64,000 nucleotides of DNA. Source: Blastocladiella emersonii ATCC 22665 (taxonomy: Eukaryota > Blastocladiomycota > Blastocladiomycetes > Blastocladiales > Blastocladiaceae). The translations under genes and the position numbers were made by a program. The notes below the pieces were generated by a model, which was not told where the DNA came from, did no database searches, and was given only the letters and a program-made list of their open reading frames with translations. The first letter of the stretch is position 1. Each line of letters begins with the position of its first letter. Below, piece after piece: positions 20,925 through 32,286 of this stretch. Location: the NCBI GenBank assembly GCA_025594325.1, contig JANHCV010000009.1, forward strand, positions 62,001 to 126,000. The letters are read 5' to 3'.

Positions 20925-21401
20925 AGCGACTCGCGCTTCGAGCCCTTCGTTAGGTGTTCGTGTGGCGCAGCGCGTGGTCACGTTGGTCACGTCTCGTCTT
21001 GGATTGAGCTTCGCGGACCCCTCCGCGGCCCGATGGCCATCACGACGGCCATCACGATCGAGGTGGGGTCCCTTGGGAGACCCGGCCGAGACACTGCCAA
21101 GACGGGTGTGTGTCGACAAAGTCCTCGATGAGGGTCCTCTTGCCGAAATCAACGACGGGGCTCACAGCGGCTCGATGTTTGAGCAACGCGACGCCCAAGC
21201 AGTCACGGCTGAAGGCGACAACGATGATTGGCCCGAGCGGCTGTCCTGCGAGCGCAACGGCGCCACACTGACGCCACCGGCCGCCCTGGCCAACTTCAAC
21301 TTCGACCTCGCACTCCGCGCTCTCTCTCCTTCGAGCCCGCAGCGAATCGACGACATCGGTGCCCCTTCGACTTACACCTGTACATCACCATACACCGCAC
21401 C
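20925..21401. other. Gap, 477 bp
   Basis: 3' flank of the CAP gene and promoter of the last barrel gene. Nothing recognised; no TATA box near the ATG. Confidence 0.4.
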
Positions 21402-22425
21402 ATGTCGCCGTCGCTCTCCTCCGTTGCTGTCACCGTGGCGACGCTGGCCGTCGCCCTCGCGCCCCTCGCGGCCGCGGCCCCGTCGACGACGCCCGTCTCG
21501 GCTGGCCACGTCAACCTGGCCTACTTCTCGACGTCGTCGTCGCCCCTCCTCCGCCGTGGCCTCGACTCGGGCAGCGGCGAAGCGACCTACTACGAGGTTC
21601 GTTTGCTCCCGCCGTCGTTCTGCTCGAACGAGAGCAAACCGTTAACGCCCTCCCTTCTTGCACTTGTAGGTCGGCCTCGGCGCCTGCGAGTCCGTCAACT
21701 CCAACTCCGAGTACGTCGTGGCTCTCAACGCCCCCGACTTCGGTCCGGCGTGGCCCGCCAAGAACTCGCCCGCGTGCTCGTCGTGCGTGCGCATCTCATC
21801 GCCGGAGAACCCCTCGGCCGCGCCCGTCGTCGCCCGCATCGTCGACAAGTGTCCCGGGTGCAAGTCGGGCGACCTCGACGGGTCCCCCGCCGTCTTCAAC
21901 CACTTCTTCCCCGAGGGCAAGGGCCGCTTCAAGATCCAGTGGACCCGTGTCGCCTGCGGCGGCGGCGACGCTGCTCCTGCCCCCGCGCCCAAGCCGGCCC
22001 CGGCGCCTGCCCCCGCTCCTGCTCCTGCCCCGGCCCCGGCTCCCGCTAAGCCTGCGCCTGCGCCTGCGCCGCCCGCTGTCGTCGTCGCCCCGAAGCCCGA
22101 GCCGCCCAAGGCCGAGGAGCGCGTCGAGTTCGGCAACAACGACCTCAAGGTCAAGCCGACGACCCCCGCGCCCGCTCCCGCGACGCCCACCACCGACACC
22201 CCGGCGTCCTCGGGCCGCCCCGTCGCCAACAACCCGCTCCCCGCCAAGCTCGAGCCCACGGGCGCCGCCTCGGCCGCCTCGGGCGCGAAGCCGACGCCCA
22301 AGGCCGATGATAAGGTAGAGTTGATCGAGGGTTTCACCGTCTCCGCCGCGGCACCGGCGCAGTCGCTTCTCGCGACGGCCGTGTCCGCGGTGGTGGCGGC
22401 CGCGGTGCTTGCTGCTGGGTTCTAA
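21402..22425 (+). CDS. Secreted double-psi beta-barrel protein, Ala-Pro stalk, GPI-type tail
   Basis: Exons 21402..21596 and 21670..22425 encode 316 residues. Signal peptide, then EATYYE, the shared phase-0 intron (donor GTTCGT), VGLGACESVN, YVVALN, CSSC, RIVDKCPGCKSGDLDGSPAVF and KIQWTRVAC. A long (Ala-Pro)n/Lys stalk follows, then a C-terminal hydrophobic run (SLLATAVSAVVAAAVLAAGF) typical of GPI anchoring. The likely location is the plasma membrane or wall. A second possible 3' end exists: splicing from AAG|GTAGAG at 22315 to the exon at 22668 would swap the GPI tail for a basic one. Confidence 0.75.
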
Positions 22426-22667
22426 TCGACTGCGCTCCTCTCCCCTCCCTCCCCGATCTCTTCCTACCGCACTCGGTCGTGGTGCCTCCATGGGTCCTGC
22501 TTGCCCCCCTTCTCCTCCCTGCTGCTTTCTCACCTGTCCTGCTCCTTTCACTGCTGCGTCGCCTCCCTCCCTCCCTCTGCACATACTCGTCCTCTCCCCC
22601 TTTCCCCCTCCGATCTGCACCACGACCCTCCTACTCCCTCCTCCACGCGCATTCTCTCGCATCTTAG

Positions 22668-22874
22668 GCGAAGAAGCCCGCGGCCTACCCGCCCGTCGTC
22701 GCGACCCCCGCTCCCTCGCCCGCTCCCACCGCGTCGCCCATCCTGGTCGTGACCAAGCCCAAGCGCAAGTGCCGCACCCGCAAGACCAAGACGGCCGTCG
22801 CGACGGCGGCTCCGGTCGCTCCCACCACGACCCCGAAGCCGACCGCCGAGGGCTACGACGCTTACAAGTACTAA
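22668..22874 (+). other. Candidate alternative last exon of the Ala-Pro barrel gene
   Basis: After a pyrimidine-rich stretch ending CATCTTAG, a 68-codon frame reads AKKPAAYPPVVATPAPSP, then VVTKPKRKCRTRKTKT, and ends GYDAYKY-TAA. Composition and codon use match the coding sequence. It is in phase 0 with the donor at 22315 (AAG|GTAGAG), giving a 348-residue isoform without a GPI signal. The 353-nt intron would be long for this genome and the donor is weak. Confidence 0.5.
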
Positions 22875-23339
22875 GCACACCTCGCACACCTCGCGCATGG
22901 CCCAAGTTGTACAACATTTTCCCCCCTCCCTACACGCAAGCAGTACCACCCCACATTCATACACATACAAAGACGCAGCAGTACCTTTTTCTACACAAAC
23001 CCAAACTTGTCTCGCAACGGATGTCTCGCACCGCCGATCAGCCACACACGCGACCCTCACGTGATATCGAGACGCGTCCATCGACGCGTCGCTTCGAGCG
23101 TCGGGCGAACCTCCGCAATAGTTTGCGCGTGTAGTAGCCTTGCCCCTTATTGCGGCGGATGCTACGCAGTGCTAAATGCGCTCCACTTTTTGACGCCAGG
23201 GTCGCAGTCAGTAGACCCGCTCATGCAAGCGCCGCATCGACTTTGGCCTCACTTCAACTTCTCACAGTAATTACCTTAGTCCAAAGTATGATATTTATTA
23301 CCCAATACTGAGTTGAGGTGTGTGAAAATAGACAGATCA
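22875..23339. other. Gap, 465 bp
   Basis: Between the barrel cluster and the BTB cluster. AT-richer near 23260-23310. No gene recognised. Confidence 0.4.
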
Positions 23340-24066
23340 CTAGTGATTTCGTGTGCTGGAGTCCGTTTGGGAGGCGATGCTCGTCCCACGATTCAGCTCC
23401 CGAGGCTTCACGGTCATTGCAGAATTCATCTCCCTTTGGACCGCTTGGGCGAGCTTATTCAGTTCCAGTGTACTCGCGATCTCAAGCAGGTTGGCCCATC
23501 GCTCGAGTCCCAAGTGGACCGCGCCGGGGTCGTCCGCGAGTATCATGCCAAACGACCCGAGCAAGGGCCGCGCGTTCGTCGGAATACGGTCGCACGGTAG
23601 CCACCCCGAGTACATGTGGACAAGCGCAATCATGAGGGGGCCGAGAAGCCAGCTTGGCATTGGAATGTGCTTCTGGTCGCTACGACTGTAGTACTCTCGA
23701 ACCAGTTGCCGCTAAACATGGCCCGGAAGTACGACGAGGCGGCAGCGAGCACGGTGCGCGAGGCGTGAATCGGTTCCGTCGTTTCTGCGGGCAGGAACGA
23801 AACGTTGCAGTACGCAGGGACGTGAGCATGTCAAGCAGGTTGTTGTAGCGCAACTGGCAGTCGCACCCAGCACTGGGAAGCGTGCGAGTACGAGGCTCTG
23901 ATCGGGGCCGCTCTGCCCGCAACCCTCCTGCAGACTGCATCGCGCGAGAGCCGTGAGTGGTACACTCGGTGGTGGGCACACCCTCGGCAGTATACAGATC
24001 CTCGACTAAATCGTTGAGCTGCTCCATGCCCTCCAGGAAGGATTCGAGTCCAGTACGCTTGGTCAT
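23340..24066 (-). pseudogene. Decayed BTB/POZ gene
   Basis: From MTKRTGLESFLEGMEQ the frame reads to LLDMLTSLRT, then shifts by one base to CNVSFLPAETTEPIHASRTV and SSYFRAMFSGNWFES, then shifts again before MPSWLLGPLMIALVHMY. Each piece lines up with the intact BTB gene next door (LCDVTFL, EPIHASRIVL, SSYFRAMFGGNW, MPTWFRASFMLALIHLY). By comparison the first lesion is a 1-nt loss and the second a 14-nt gain. A tiny intron could not explain both. Confidence 0.65.
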
Positions 24067-24405
24067 TGGAAAGGATTGGCTCAGCTGGTCGGGACGGAAA
24101 TCAGGATGGTTTCGTTGGCGTTGGGGCAAGGAGAGGGCGAGAGCGAGATGGAGGGAGGCGGGAAGGTGCTTCGCAAAGCGTTGGCTTAACTCGCATACAT
24201 GTACCGAACGTGACGCGGCCCGCTGAATGCGCTCAATCCATGACGAGCGCCTAGGCGTGGCATCTGTGAATGCATAGTCCGCAAGCGCTGCATACGGGCG
24301 GGAGAAACGTGAAACGATCATGCTGCATGCCATGCTCAGTTTCGAGAAAATGGTGTCCAGTATATCAAAACTATGTGTGATCTGCTGCACAAGAACAATC
24401 ATGAA

Positions 24406-25086
24406 CTAACACTCGACAACGCGTTGGTCGTCGAGCTGTATTTCCTCGAGCTGCGCGGTGTACTCGCGCATCAACCCGTCGCGCGCGGCTTTCGCAAGCG
24501 CCGGCAACTGCAGCATGCGGGCGATTTGGAACGTGTTATTCCAGAGCTCGTGGTCCATCCCATCGAAAGTGCGGCCATTGAAGGAAACGGTGATGCCGAC
24601 CGAGTTGAGCAGTGGCTGCGCCTTGGCGGGGACTTGATGTCCCGGCACCCAGTTTGAGTAGAGGTGGATGAGGGCGAGCATGAATGAAGCGCGAAACCAC
24701 GTCGGCATTCGAATGGGCGCATTTTCCTTTTCGCACCAGTTGCCGCCGAACATGGCACGAAAGTAGGACGAGGCGGCGACGAGTACGATGCGCGAGGCGT
24801 GGATTGGCTCAGCCGAATCGGCGAGCAGGAAGGTAACATCGCAGAGGGCCGGATCGTTGATGGTCGCAAGCAGGCCGCCAATGAGCGGATTGGCGCTGGA
24901 GGAGTCGAGTTTCTGAGTGTAGTCGCCGACCTTATTGACCAGAACGCCTGGAGGAGTTGGAGCCAGGGTTACGTCTGACATGAGAACACGTCGTGTCCTG
25001 TTGTTGTTTTCGTCCTGTACGGCTTCGTTATTGGAGTCCGCTAGGAGCGCGGCAAAATCAAGGAAGGAGTCAAAATGGTCCCCCAT
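24406..25086 (-). CDS. BTB/POZ-domain protein
   Basis: Single exon, 226 residues. The BTB core is near residues 70-190: LLATINDPALCDVTFLLADS, EPIHASRIVLVAASSYFRAM, then MPTWFRASFMLALIHLYSNW and a C-terminal helical part ending LAKAARDGLMREYTAQLEE. BTB domains dimerise and often link substrates to Cul3 ubiquitin ligases; no kelch, MATH or zinc-finger partner domain is present, so the role is open. It is the only intact member of a three-copy local family; both flanking copies are broken. Confidence 0.7.
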   Translation of the reverse strand: MGDHFDSFLDFAALLADSNNEAVQDENNNRTRRVLMSDVTLAPTPPGVLVNKVGDYTQKLDSSSANPLIGGLLATINDPALCDVTFLLADSAEPIHASRIVLVAASSYFRAMFGGNWCEKENAPIRMPTWFRASFMLALIHLYSNWVPGHQVPAKAQPLLNSVGITVSFNGRTFDGMDHELWNNTFQIARMLQLPALAKAARDGLMREYTAQLEEIQLDDQRVVEC

Positions 25087-25397
25087 GATGGTGTTCGGCT
25101 GGTGAAACTAACCGAGAGAGAGAGCGAGGGAGTTCAAGTTGCCAACGCTCGATCCGAACAGACGATCGATAAGTGCATACACCAAGCAAGCGTGGGTGTC
25201 AGGAGATCTCGCCCGACCGAATTCTCAAGCGGCGCGCCGGCTGTTGCCATAGGCTTTCGCGCCGACCGCCACGGAGAGAGTTGATGCGACTACTCATGTA
25301 ATCAACGGAGATCAGACAAAGTGAGATACATTGAACAGTTTGCGCACATGTACTGGTGGGTTTCTTGCCCGCCATGTAACGAACTCCAACTGACGGT
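25087..25397. other. Gap, 311 bp
   Basis: Promoter of the intact BTB gene and 3' flank of the decayed copy upstream of it. No element recognised. Confidence 0.35.
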
Positions 25398-26054
25398 TTA
25401 GCGTCCCGCGTTCTCGGCAAGCATCATGGCGTCCCGCGCCGCCTTAACGAGCGTTGGTCGAGCATTCCAGCGAGCTCGACCAGATTTTGCCACAGGTCAA
25501 GGTCCATGCCGATGAGCTCGCGCTTGTTGGCGGAGACGGTAATGCCGACCGAGGCGAGCAGCGCCCGCGCGTTTCTGTCCACGCGCATGCCAGGCACCCA
25601 GTCCGCGTAGAGATGGATCAAAGTGAGCACGAACGGAGCGGGAAGCCACGTCGGCATGGGAATCAGCGTACGTTGGCTGGCCTAGAACCAATCGCCGCCG
25701 AGCATGGAGCGGAAGTAGGGCGAGACGGATGCAAGCGTAGCGCGCGAGGCGTGGATAGGTTTGGTCGCGCCGGCGGGGAGGAAGCTGACGTCGCACAACG
25801 CCGGGTCATCAAGTGTCGCAAGGAGGCCGCGCGCGCGCACGTCGGCTGCCGAAGCCACGGGCTTCTGCGGCGGTTTCTCATCGCGCTTATCGCGTCCGTC
25901 CAAGTTCCGGCTGTAGCGGAGCCGGGGCCGGGACCGGGGCCAGAGCTGGAGCCCGAGTTCCAATCGGAATCGTCGTTACGGGCGTGTTTGTGGCGCGAAT
26001 CGTTATGTTGCTGTTAGCAAGGTCGACGGGGACGTGGTAGAACTGCTGGCTCAT
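25398..26054 (-). pseudogene. Decayed BTB/POZ gene (second copy)
   Basis: From ATG at 26054 (MSQQFYHVPVDLANS) the frame ends at TAA after an Ala-Pro run. A shifted frame then carries the BTB core (LLATLDDPALCDVSFLPAG, SPYFRSMLGGDWF), is stopped by TAG at 25682-25684, resumes in the same frame with MPTWLPAPFVLTLIHLYADW, and shifts again near 25435 before LVKAARDAMMLAE and TAA at 25398. Three lesions against the intact neighbour. Confidence 0.65.
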
Positions 26055-26497
26055 GACGCTTGACGTGTGCGAAGGGGGAGGAGGCCGGGAGAGAAAGGAG
26101 GAGACCGAGCGCTGGAGCTAGAGTGCGTATACCGTCGAAGCGTGCCCTCAATCAGCCTCAGGTGACCCACTCTCGTCGGGAATCATCAAAATTGTAGCGT
26201 CTCAACACGTTGCTGCAAGTCATAAGGCAAGAAAAGCATTCATGGCCGCGGAATTTATGGGCGAGGAGAGAGCGCGGAGGGCACGTGGCGCGAGGTCGCG
26301 CTAAAATCACGCGAGCCGCGTTTCTCCGAGCGGGCCGCCGCCGCTTTGAATCGTGCGACCAGGCGTGCGACCAGCGCGACGGCCGGGGCGCCCCACGGTC
26401 CTCTCTCTCTCCCCCCTCCCACCTACTCAGCGGCTGGCACATCACCCGCACCTGACTCGTTCGCAACGTAACACTCTCCACGCAACGCATCAACACC
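26055..26497. other. Gap, 443 bp
   Basis: Divergent region between the decayed BTB copy and cytochrome b5; CT-rich just before the b5 start. Nothing else recognised. Confidence 0.35.
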
Positions 26498-27306
26498 ATG
26501 TCCAAGCAGATCGAGGCCGCCGAGGTTGCCGCGCACGCGTCGCGCAACGACTGCTGGACCGTGATCCACGGCAAGGTCTACGACATCACCAAGTTCCTCG
26601 AGGAGCACCCCGGCGGCGAGGAGGTCCTGCTCGAGACGGCCGGTGCGTCGCTGCTGCCGCCGCGCGTCGTGTGGCGTTTGTGCCCCTGTGCGGCGCGAGT
26701 TCTCACGCCCCCGCGTGCTCCCGCGTCTAGGCGCCGACTCGACCGAGGGCTTCGAGGACGTTGGCCACTCCGAGGACGCGCGCGAGCTCCTCGAGAAGTA
26801 CTACGTCGGCGAGCTCAAGGGCGCTCCCGTATGTGATTCCGCTCGCTCTCATGATAGGCGGCTCGCTGACGTGATCCCTCCACCTACGCACGCGTAGCCG
26901 ACCAAGAAGGCCGAGACCAAGCCTGTCGCCAAGGCGGCCGAGGGCAGCAACGCCTCGTACGTGTCTCCTGTTCGTGTGACCTCGCTCTACTTCCCGCTCC
27001 CTCCGACCTCGGTCCTGCTCCGCTGGTGGCGGTCCCCGTGCGCTCCTCCTCGATGCTCACGCGTGTTCCCCTCCATCTCTCCTTCCACTGCCGCTCGCGC
27101 GATCCTTCAGCGACAGCAACTGCCTGATCATGTAACCTCGATTGCACGACCCGTATCTGACGACCAACCCGCACGCCTTCCTCCTATACTGCAACCTTGC
27201 ACGCGTTTGTATCTATCTGCTCGACCACGTACACGCGTACAGCATCTTCGTCCTCATCCCGGTCATCCTCGCGGCCGTCGCCTTCGCGTACAAGCACTTC
27301 TCGTAA
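26498..27306 (+). CDS. Cytochrome b5, tail-anchored
   Basis: Proposed exons 26498..26642, 26731..26828, 26898..26956, 27111..27131 and 27243..27306 give 128 residues. The heme-binding domain is complete: [21 protein letters not shown] with axial ligand His37, and [14 protein letters not shown] with His61. A Lys/Ala/Glu linker is followed by the tail anchor [20 protein letters not shown], which would hold the protein on the ER (or mitochondrial outer) membrane. Cytochrome b5 passes electrons to desaturases, hydroxylases and P450s. The 21-nt fourth exon (donor GTAACC) is tentative: including or skipping it keeps the frame, changing only the length of the hydrophobic tail. Confidence 0.85.
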
Positions 27307-27759
27307 GCCTGTCGTCGCTCCCTCGCCATGTACTTGTTCCGCCCCTACCCTACCCACCTCCTCCGCGTGTCTCCTCGAACCATATAGCTTCCCCCGACTC
27401 TGTTGCATACCCGTTGCCTCGTCACCGTCAGTGAATGGCCCGCGAGAAGCTGGTGCCAGCTAAGATGGTTCCTCGTCGTCACCGCAACAGCTGGTTGGAG
27501 TACCATCGCATCGGGAGCGCGCAGATCCTATCAATAACCGACGCGTTGGCCGGGAGGGAGAAGGAGGGAGACACGCGTGTCTCCCGCCGCAGAACAGCGC
27601 GACGCGTCTCTGCTCGTTCACCTCGCTCGAGCCCCATCCTCTCCTCCTCCCCATCGAATGTCATCTTCGACCCCGTGAAATGTATCCGCACCGAGTCCGG
27701 CCGTGATCAACCCACCCGCCCGCCCCGGATCCATCACCCACCACCGCTGCGCCGCCACC
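27307..27759. other. Gap, 453 bp
   Basis: 3' flank of cytochrome b5 and promoter/leader of the F-BAR gene. No element recognised. Confidence 0.35.
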
Positions 27760-30700
27760 ATGACCTTCGGCCAGGCGCTGCCCGACGGCGTGCCGCTCGT
27801 CACGGCGCATGTGTCGCACGGGCTCGCGCTGCTGCTCGAGGCGCGCGAGCTCGCCAAGGAGCGCGCCATCATGGAGCGCGAGCACGCCAAGAACCTCGAC
27901 GCCCTCTACCGCAAGCACGCCGCCAAGCTCGACAAGAAGCTGCGCGACCTGAGCCTCGGGCCCTCGCCGTCCCCGGCCGCCGCCGCCGCGTCCGCGGGGA
28001 ACGTCAGCTCCGCCATGACCATGTGGAACGACGTGCTCAACAACCTCGACGCCGTCGCCAAGGAGCGCGCTATGCTCGCGGAACGGCTCGTGGTCGAGGT
28101 TGCTGGTACGGTCCTGACTTGCTCATCGCTGTCGACGCGGCGGTAACGCCCCTGCCCGCGTAGACAAGCTGAAGCTGGCCGCCGGCCAGTTCGACGACAC
28201 GCGCAAGAAGCACATTGCCTTCCACAACAAGCTCGCCGCCGAGCAGGAGAAGATGGTCCAGGAAAAGGACAAGGTGCGACCGCGGCCACGGCCGTGACCA
28301 TTGTCTGATCCACTGGCTCACCCTCGTATCGCGTAGGCCAAGCTCAAGTACCTGCAGGCCTGCGAGGACGTCGAGTCGGCCAAGCTGCGCTTCGAGCGCG
28401 CCGACGAGAAGAACCAGGAAAAGGTACCCCTACCCGTGTCTTCTCGAGCGTGGCCACGCTGACCATGGTCGCCCGCAACAGCTCAAGAAGGTCTGGCACC
28501 AGAGCATCGTGGAGATGAACAACGCCAAGGTACATTCGCCACCCCGCGTCGTGATGAGCGTACATTCTCACCGCTCGACTGTAGAACGCGTACCTCCTGT
28601 CGATCGCCATGTGCAACGTTGGCCGCAAGCACCATCAAAAGGAGCAGGTGCCGTGGATCCTCGACGTACGTCTCCCCAACCGTACGCCATCGCAGGCAAC
28701 TGACCACGCTCAACTCACTCGTAGGAACTCGAAGAACTCGAGGTGATGCGCATCAACGCGTTCAAGCAGATCATGCAGCAGCTGACCGTGTGCGAGACCG
28801 AGGCGCTCAAGGCGTGCACCGAGCAGTTTGCCGCGCTGTCGGGCTCGATCACCAGCGTCGACGCGCGCGCGGACACGGCGCTGTTCCTGTCGGCCAACCA
28901 GTCGGCGTGGCACGAGGTGCCCGAGATCCACTTTGAGCCGACGCCGCTGTGGCGCGACACGGCCGACCTGGCCGTGGCCGACGACGCGTGCCGCGTGGTC
29001 CTGGCCAACCATCGCGCCAAGGTCAAGGCGCGCCAGGCCGAGCTCGCCGCGGCCATTTCCCAGGACCAGTCGCGCATCTACGGCATCCAGAAGATGGTCG
29101 ACGTCTACACCGAGTCGCCGTCGCTCGGCGACCCCATCTACGCCCGCGACGAGCTGCTCGAGCACCGCCGCAGGCTGCACCTCGCGACCGCCAGCCACAA
29201 GCGCCACGAGGCCGAGCTCTTGCTCATCCAGAGCGCGCTCGGATGTCCGTGTACACTGTTTTATCGCCGACGAGTCGTGCGACTGACAACTCGTGCGCTC
29301 ATGTGTAGCCTCGGAGGACCTGAGCGGCAAACCGCACGCGTTCAAGCCGACCTCGTTCACGCTGCCGACGCCGTGCGGGTGCTGCCAGAACTCGATCTGG
29401 GGCTTAGCGCGGCAAGGCCTGGTGTGCCGCGACTGCGGGTTCGTGTGCCACACCAAGTGCGAGCTCAAGGTGCCCGGCGCGTGCACGGGCAACGCCAAGG
29501 ACAAGGACAAGTCGGACACGGCGTCGATCGCGTCGTCAGTGGTGCTCCCGTCCAGCGCCACGGCCATCGCGCCCATCTCGACGCTCGAGCGCAACGGATC
29601 CGTCTACTCGACGGCCGAGTCGGCCGCTAACTCGGCCACGTCGCCGTCGCTCAGCATCCTTGCGGCGGGGATCGGCGGAGCCAGTAGCGGGGGCGATGGA
29701 GGATGGCCCACCGCGATCGCGGGCACCCCCGCACTCCCCGCCCTCGACGTCCCCGCGCTGGATATCAGCGTCAACCTCGGCCAGTACTCGGCGTCGGCAT
29801 CGCCCATCCGCGGAAACTCGTTTGTGCACTCGCGTAGCAGCACCGTTGAGAACGCGCCGAGCAGGTCGTCGTCCACGGTCGCGGCCACGAGCGGCGACGC
29901 GGCAGCGGTGCGCGGACCGCCACTCACGGCGCCGTCGCCCGCGGCCGTGGCGGCCAGCAACCCCGACTTGAGCGACGCGGGCGACAATTCCAGCGGGCCG
30001 GTCACGTCAGCCAAACACGATGAAGACGCAGCCGACCCAACCCCCGCGCCCGCGGCCGCGCCAGCGAGCGACCTGTCCCGCTCAGCGTCCGCGACCAGCA
30101 TCCCGTGCCTGTCCTCGTCGTCGGCCGCTGCCGCATCAGCGCCGGCTCCAGTCGCCACGAGCGACGACACGACGCCGAAGCAGGGGAGCGCGGGCCAGGC
30201 CGTGGCCGTGGCGCTGTACGACTACGCGCCGGCGGGCGACGGCGAGCTCGCGCTCGTCAAGGGCCAGGTGGTCGCGGTCGCGAGCGATGCGGGCGAGGAC
30301 GGGAGCGGGTGGATCTCGGTACGCGTGTGTGCGCGCGCCGTGGTTGAGGGCGGGGTGCTGACGGGTCCCGTGCGAGTGTAGGTCCGGTATCGCGGCGAGC
30401 ACGGCCTGGTCCCGGCGTCGTATGTGCACGTCGTGCGCGACGACGAGGTGCATCTGCGTACGTCTACTCTTGCGATACTTTTCCTCGGCGGGCACTGACC
30501 GCGAGCCGTGTAGCGCACGCGCAAGTCGTGTACCCGTACACGGCGCAGGGCGAGGGCGAGGTGGACGTGGGCGAGGGCGAGGTGGTGCGGGTGCTCGCGG
30601 ACGAGGGCGACGGGTGGATCCAGGGTGTGTGCTCCTTCTTGCTAACCATTCTGACCGCGGCTAACGAGAACGAGGGACTGTAGTGCAAGTCACGGCCGAC

Positions 30701-30763
30701 GACCGCGTCGGGCTGATCCCCGCGTCGTACGCGAACGTGCTCACGCTCCTGGGCCAGCCATGA
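27760..30763 (+). CDS. BZZ1: F-BAR, C1 and two-SH3 protein (Bzz1-like)
   Basis: Ten exons: 27760..28105, 28164..28273, 28337..28423, 28482..28529, 28585..28665, 28725..29244, 29309..30318, 30382..30457, 30514..30624 and 30684..30763; 822 residues, in frame at every junction. An FCH/F-BAR domain occupies about residues 1-330. A C1 zinc domain (HAFKPTSFTLPTPCGCCQNS ... CRDCGFVCHTKC) lies near 405-455. A long Ser/Ala-rich linker leads to SH3 domains near 697-755 (ALYDYAPAGDGELAL) and 765-820 (VYPYTAQGEGEVDV). This is the layout of fungal Bzz1, which bends membrane and activates Las17/WASP-driven actin assembly at endocytic sites. At the end of exon 6 donors GTCCGT (29245) and GTACAC (29251) both fit. 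Confidence 0.88.
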
Positions 30764-30864
30764 TGCGCCCGTGTTCAGGTACCGAGCAGATCGCAGTAGT
30801 AGGGTAGGAATAAATACATGATACAATCGCTTGCCAGCCACGACAACGACGGCGGTGACGGCGA

Positions 30865-32025
30865 CTAGGCGGGGATGTGCGAGTAGTCGCGGTGGGCAAT
30901 GTACTTTGGCTCGGTGAGCTGGTAGTACTCGCAGAGCCCCTGCCACTCGTCGGTGGTGAGCGAGGGGATCCACTGGTTGCGCTGGGACGTGTCCTCGTCG
31001 TCCTTTTGCACGTTGCTGCCGGGCCCCGTGTTGGGTTCCTGGGCGCCCTCGATGACGTAGAGCATGGCGTCCTGCGAGTCGTCGTTCTCGAACATGACGG
31101 CGGCGATCGAGTCCTTGACGAGGAACGACACGTAGAAGAGGTTCTCGACCGTCTGGGCAAACGAGCGCGGGTTGAGGACAAACTCGAACAGCGGGACCGG
31201 CTCCTCGAGGTCGCGCAGCACGGTGAACACCTCGGACACGAACTTGGGCGTCTGCGACGAGTCGCTCTGCGAGGCGACTTGCGCGTGCTCCTCGAGCCCG
31301 CGCGACTTGACCACCTGCTTCTCGGCCACCTCCTTGGCGGCACGCTGCGCGCGCTCGCGCTTGGTCACGGTCACGTCCATGGGGCCGAGCATGAACTCGA
31401 GCGCCGGCGCGTGGTCGAGGTACCCGCCGAACAAGTTGCCGATCTCGGTCAGGGTCGAGCCCGGGCGCGCGTTGGCGGCGCCCGTCAGCCGCGTGATGAA
31501 GGCGTTCACGTCGAACAGCGCGCGGCCGATCTTGAGCGACTGGATGCGCTCCTGCGCGATCTGCGTCGCGGCGAGCAGCAGCTTGGTGTCCATGGACGAC
31601 TCGGTGGTGGTCGTGACTAGTTTGCGTGTGCGGGATCGGTGAGACGCGTGCGGTGCGAGGGTGGAGCCAAGCCAACGACAACGTACTGGTCTGCTGCAGC
31701 TCGTTCATCTCGTTGATGCTGTCGAGCAAGAGTCCGGGGTCGCGCAGGTAGTCGGAGCGGCGCTCTATTCGCGCTGGCGCGCGTGAGTCTCAGCGCGATC
31801 GCGCGGGTCGCACGACTCACACGCACCCTCGAGGTTCTGGGCGAGCTCGCGGTACCTCCGGCGCGTCGAGCGGCGGCGCGCGTTCTCCTCCTGCGACCCC
31901 ATGGCCTGCGACTGGGTCATGAGCAGCTCGAGCGGGCGCTGCGAGCCCTCCTGCGTCAGCTGGGTCCCGTGGCCGTTGAGCTCGGCGAGCGCCTCTTCCT
32001 CCTCGCGCGTCAGTTGTGCCTGCAT
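30865..32025 (-). CDS. NSE4: SMC5-SMC6 complex kleisin Nse4
   Basis: Exons 32025..31827, 31764..31687 and 31616..30865 encode 342 residues. The N-terminal helix RRRYRELAQNLEGERRSDYL and the DTKLLLAATQIAQERIQSLK segment match the Nse4 N-terminal kleisin part; NPRSFAQTVENLFYVSFLVKD is the C-terminal winged-helix signature of the family. Nse4 bridges the heads of Smc5 and Smc6 and works in DNA repair and replication-fork processing in the nucleus. It converges with the F-BAR gene (101 bp between stops) and diverges from TBP with 261 bp between start codons. Confidence 0.88.
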
Positions 32026-32286
32026 TGCAATGTACTACGGTGTCCGGTGACCGCGATGCACCGAGTCCCGCGGTCGCTTCACGGTCGGCGCGGCACGGCG
32101 GGGGCGCGCGGCGGGGAGCGCGGACCGCGCACGGCCACCGACTCCCTCGCGGCCGCGGCCCACGTGATGGTTCGGGAGAGGGTATAAAGGCCGGCCCTCG
32201 TCCACCGCCCCGCTGCTGCGCCTCCACTGCAGCGCGCGACCACGGACGCCGCCCCGCCCCAGTCCCTGCAACGTAATCCCATCACC
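32026..32286. promoter_or_regulatory. Nse4/TBP divergent promoter
   Basis: 261 bp separate the two start codons. Contains CACGTGA at 32161 and the TATA box of the TBP gene at 32183. Confidence 0.5.
32183..32188 (+). promoter_or_regulatory. TATA box of the TBP gene
   Basis: TATAAAGG, 99-104 bp upstream of the TBP start codon. Confidence 0.55.
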
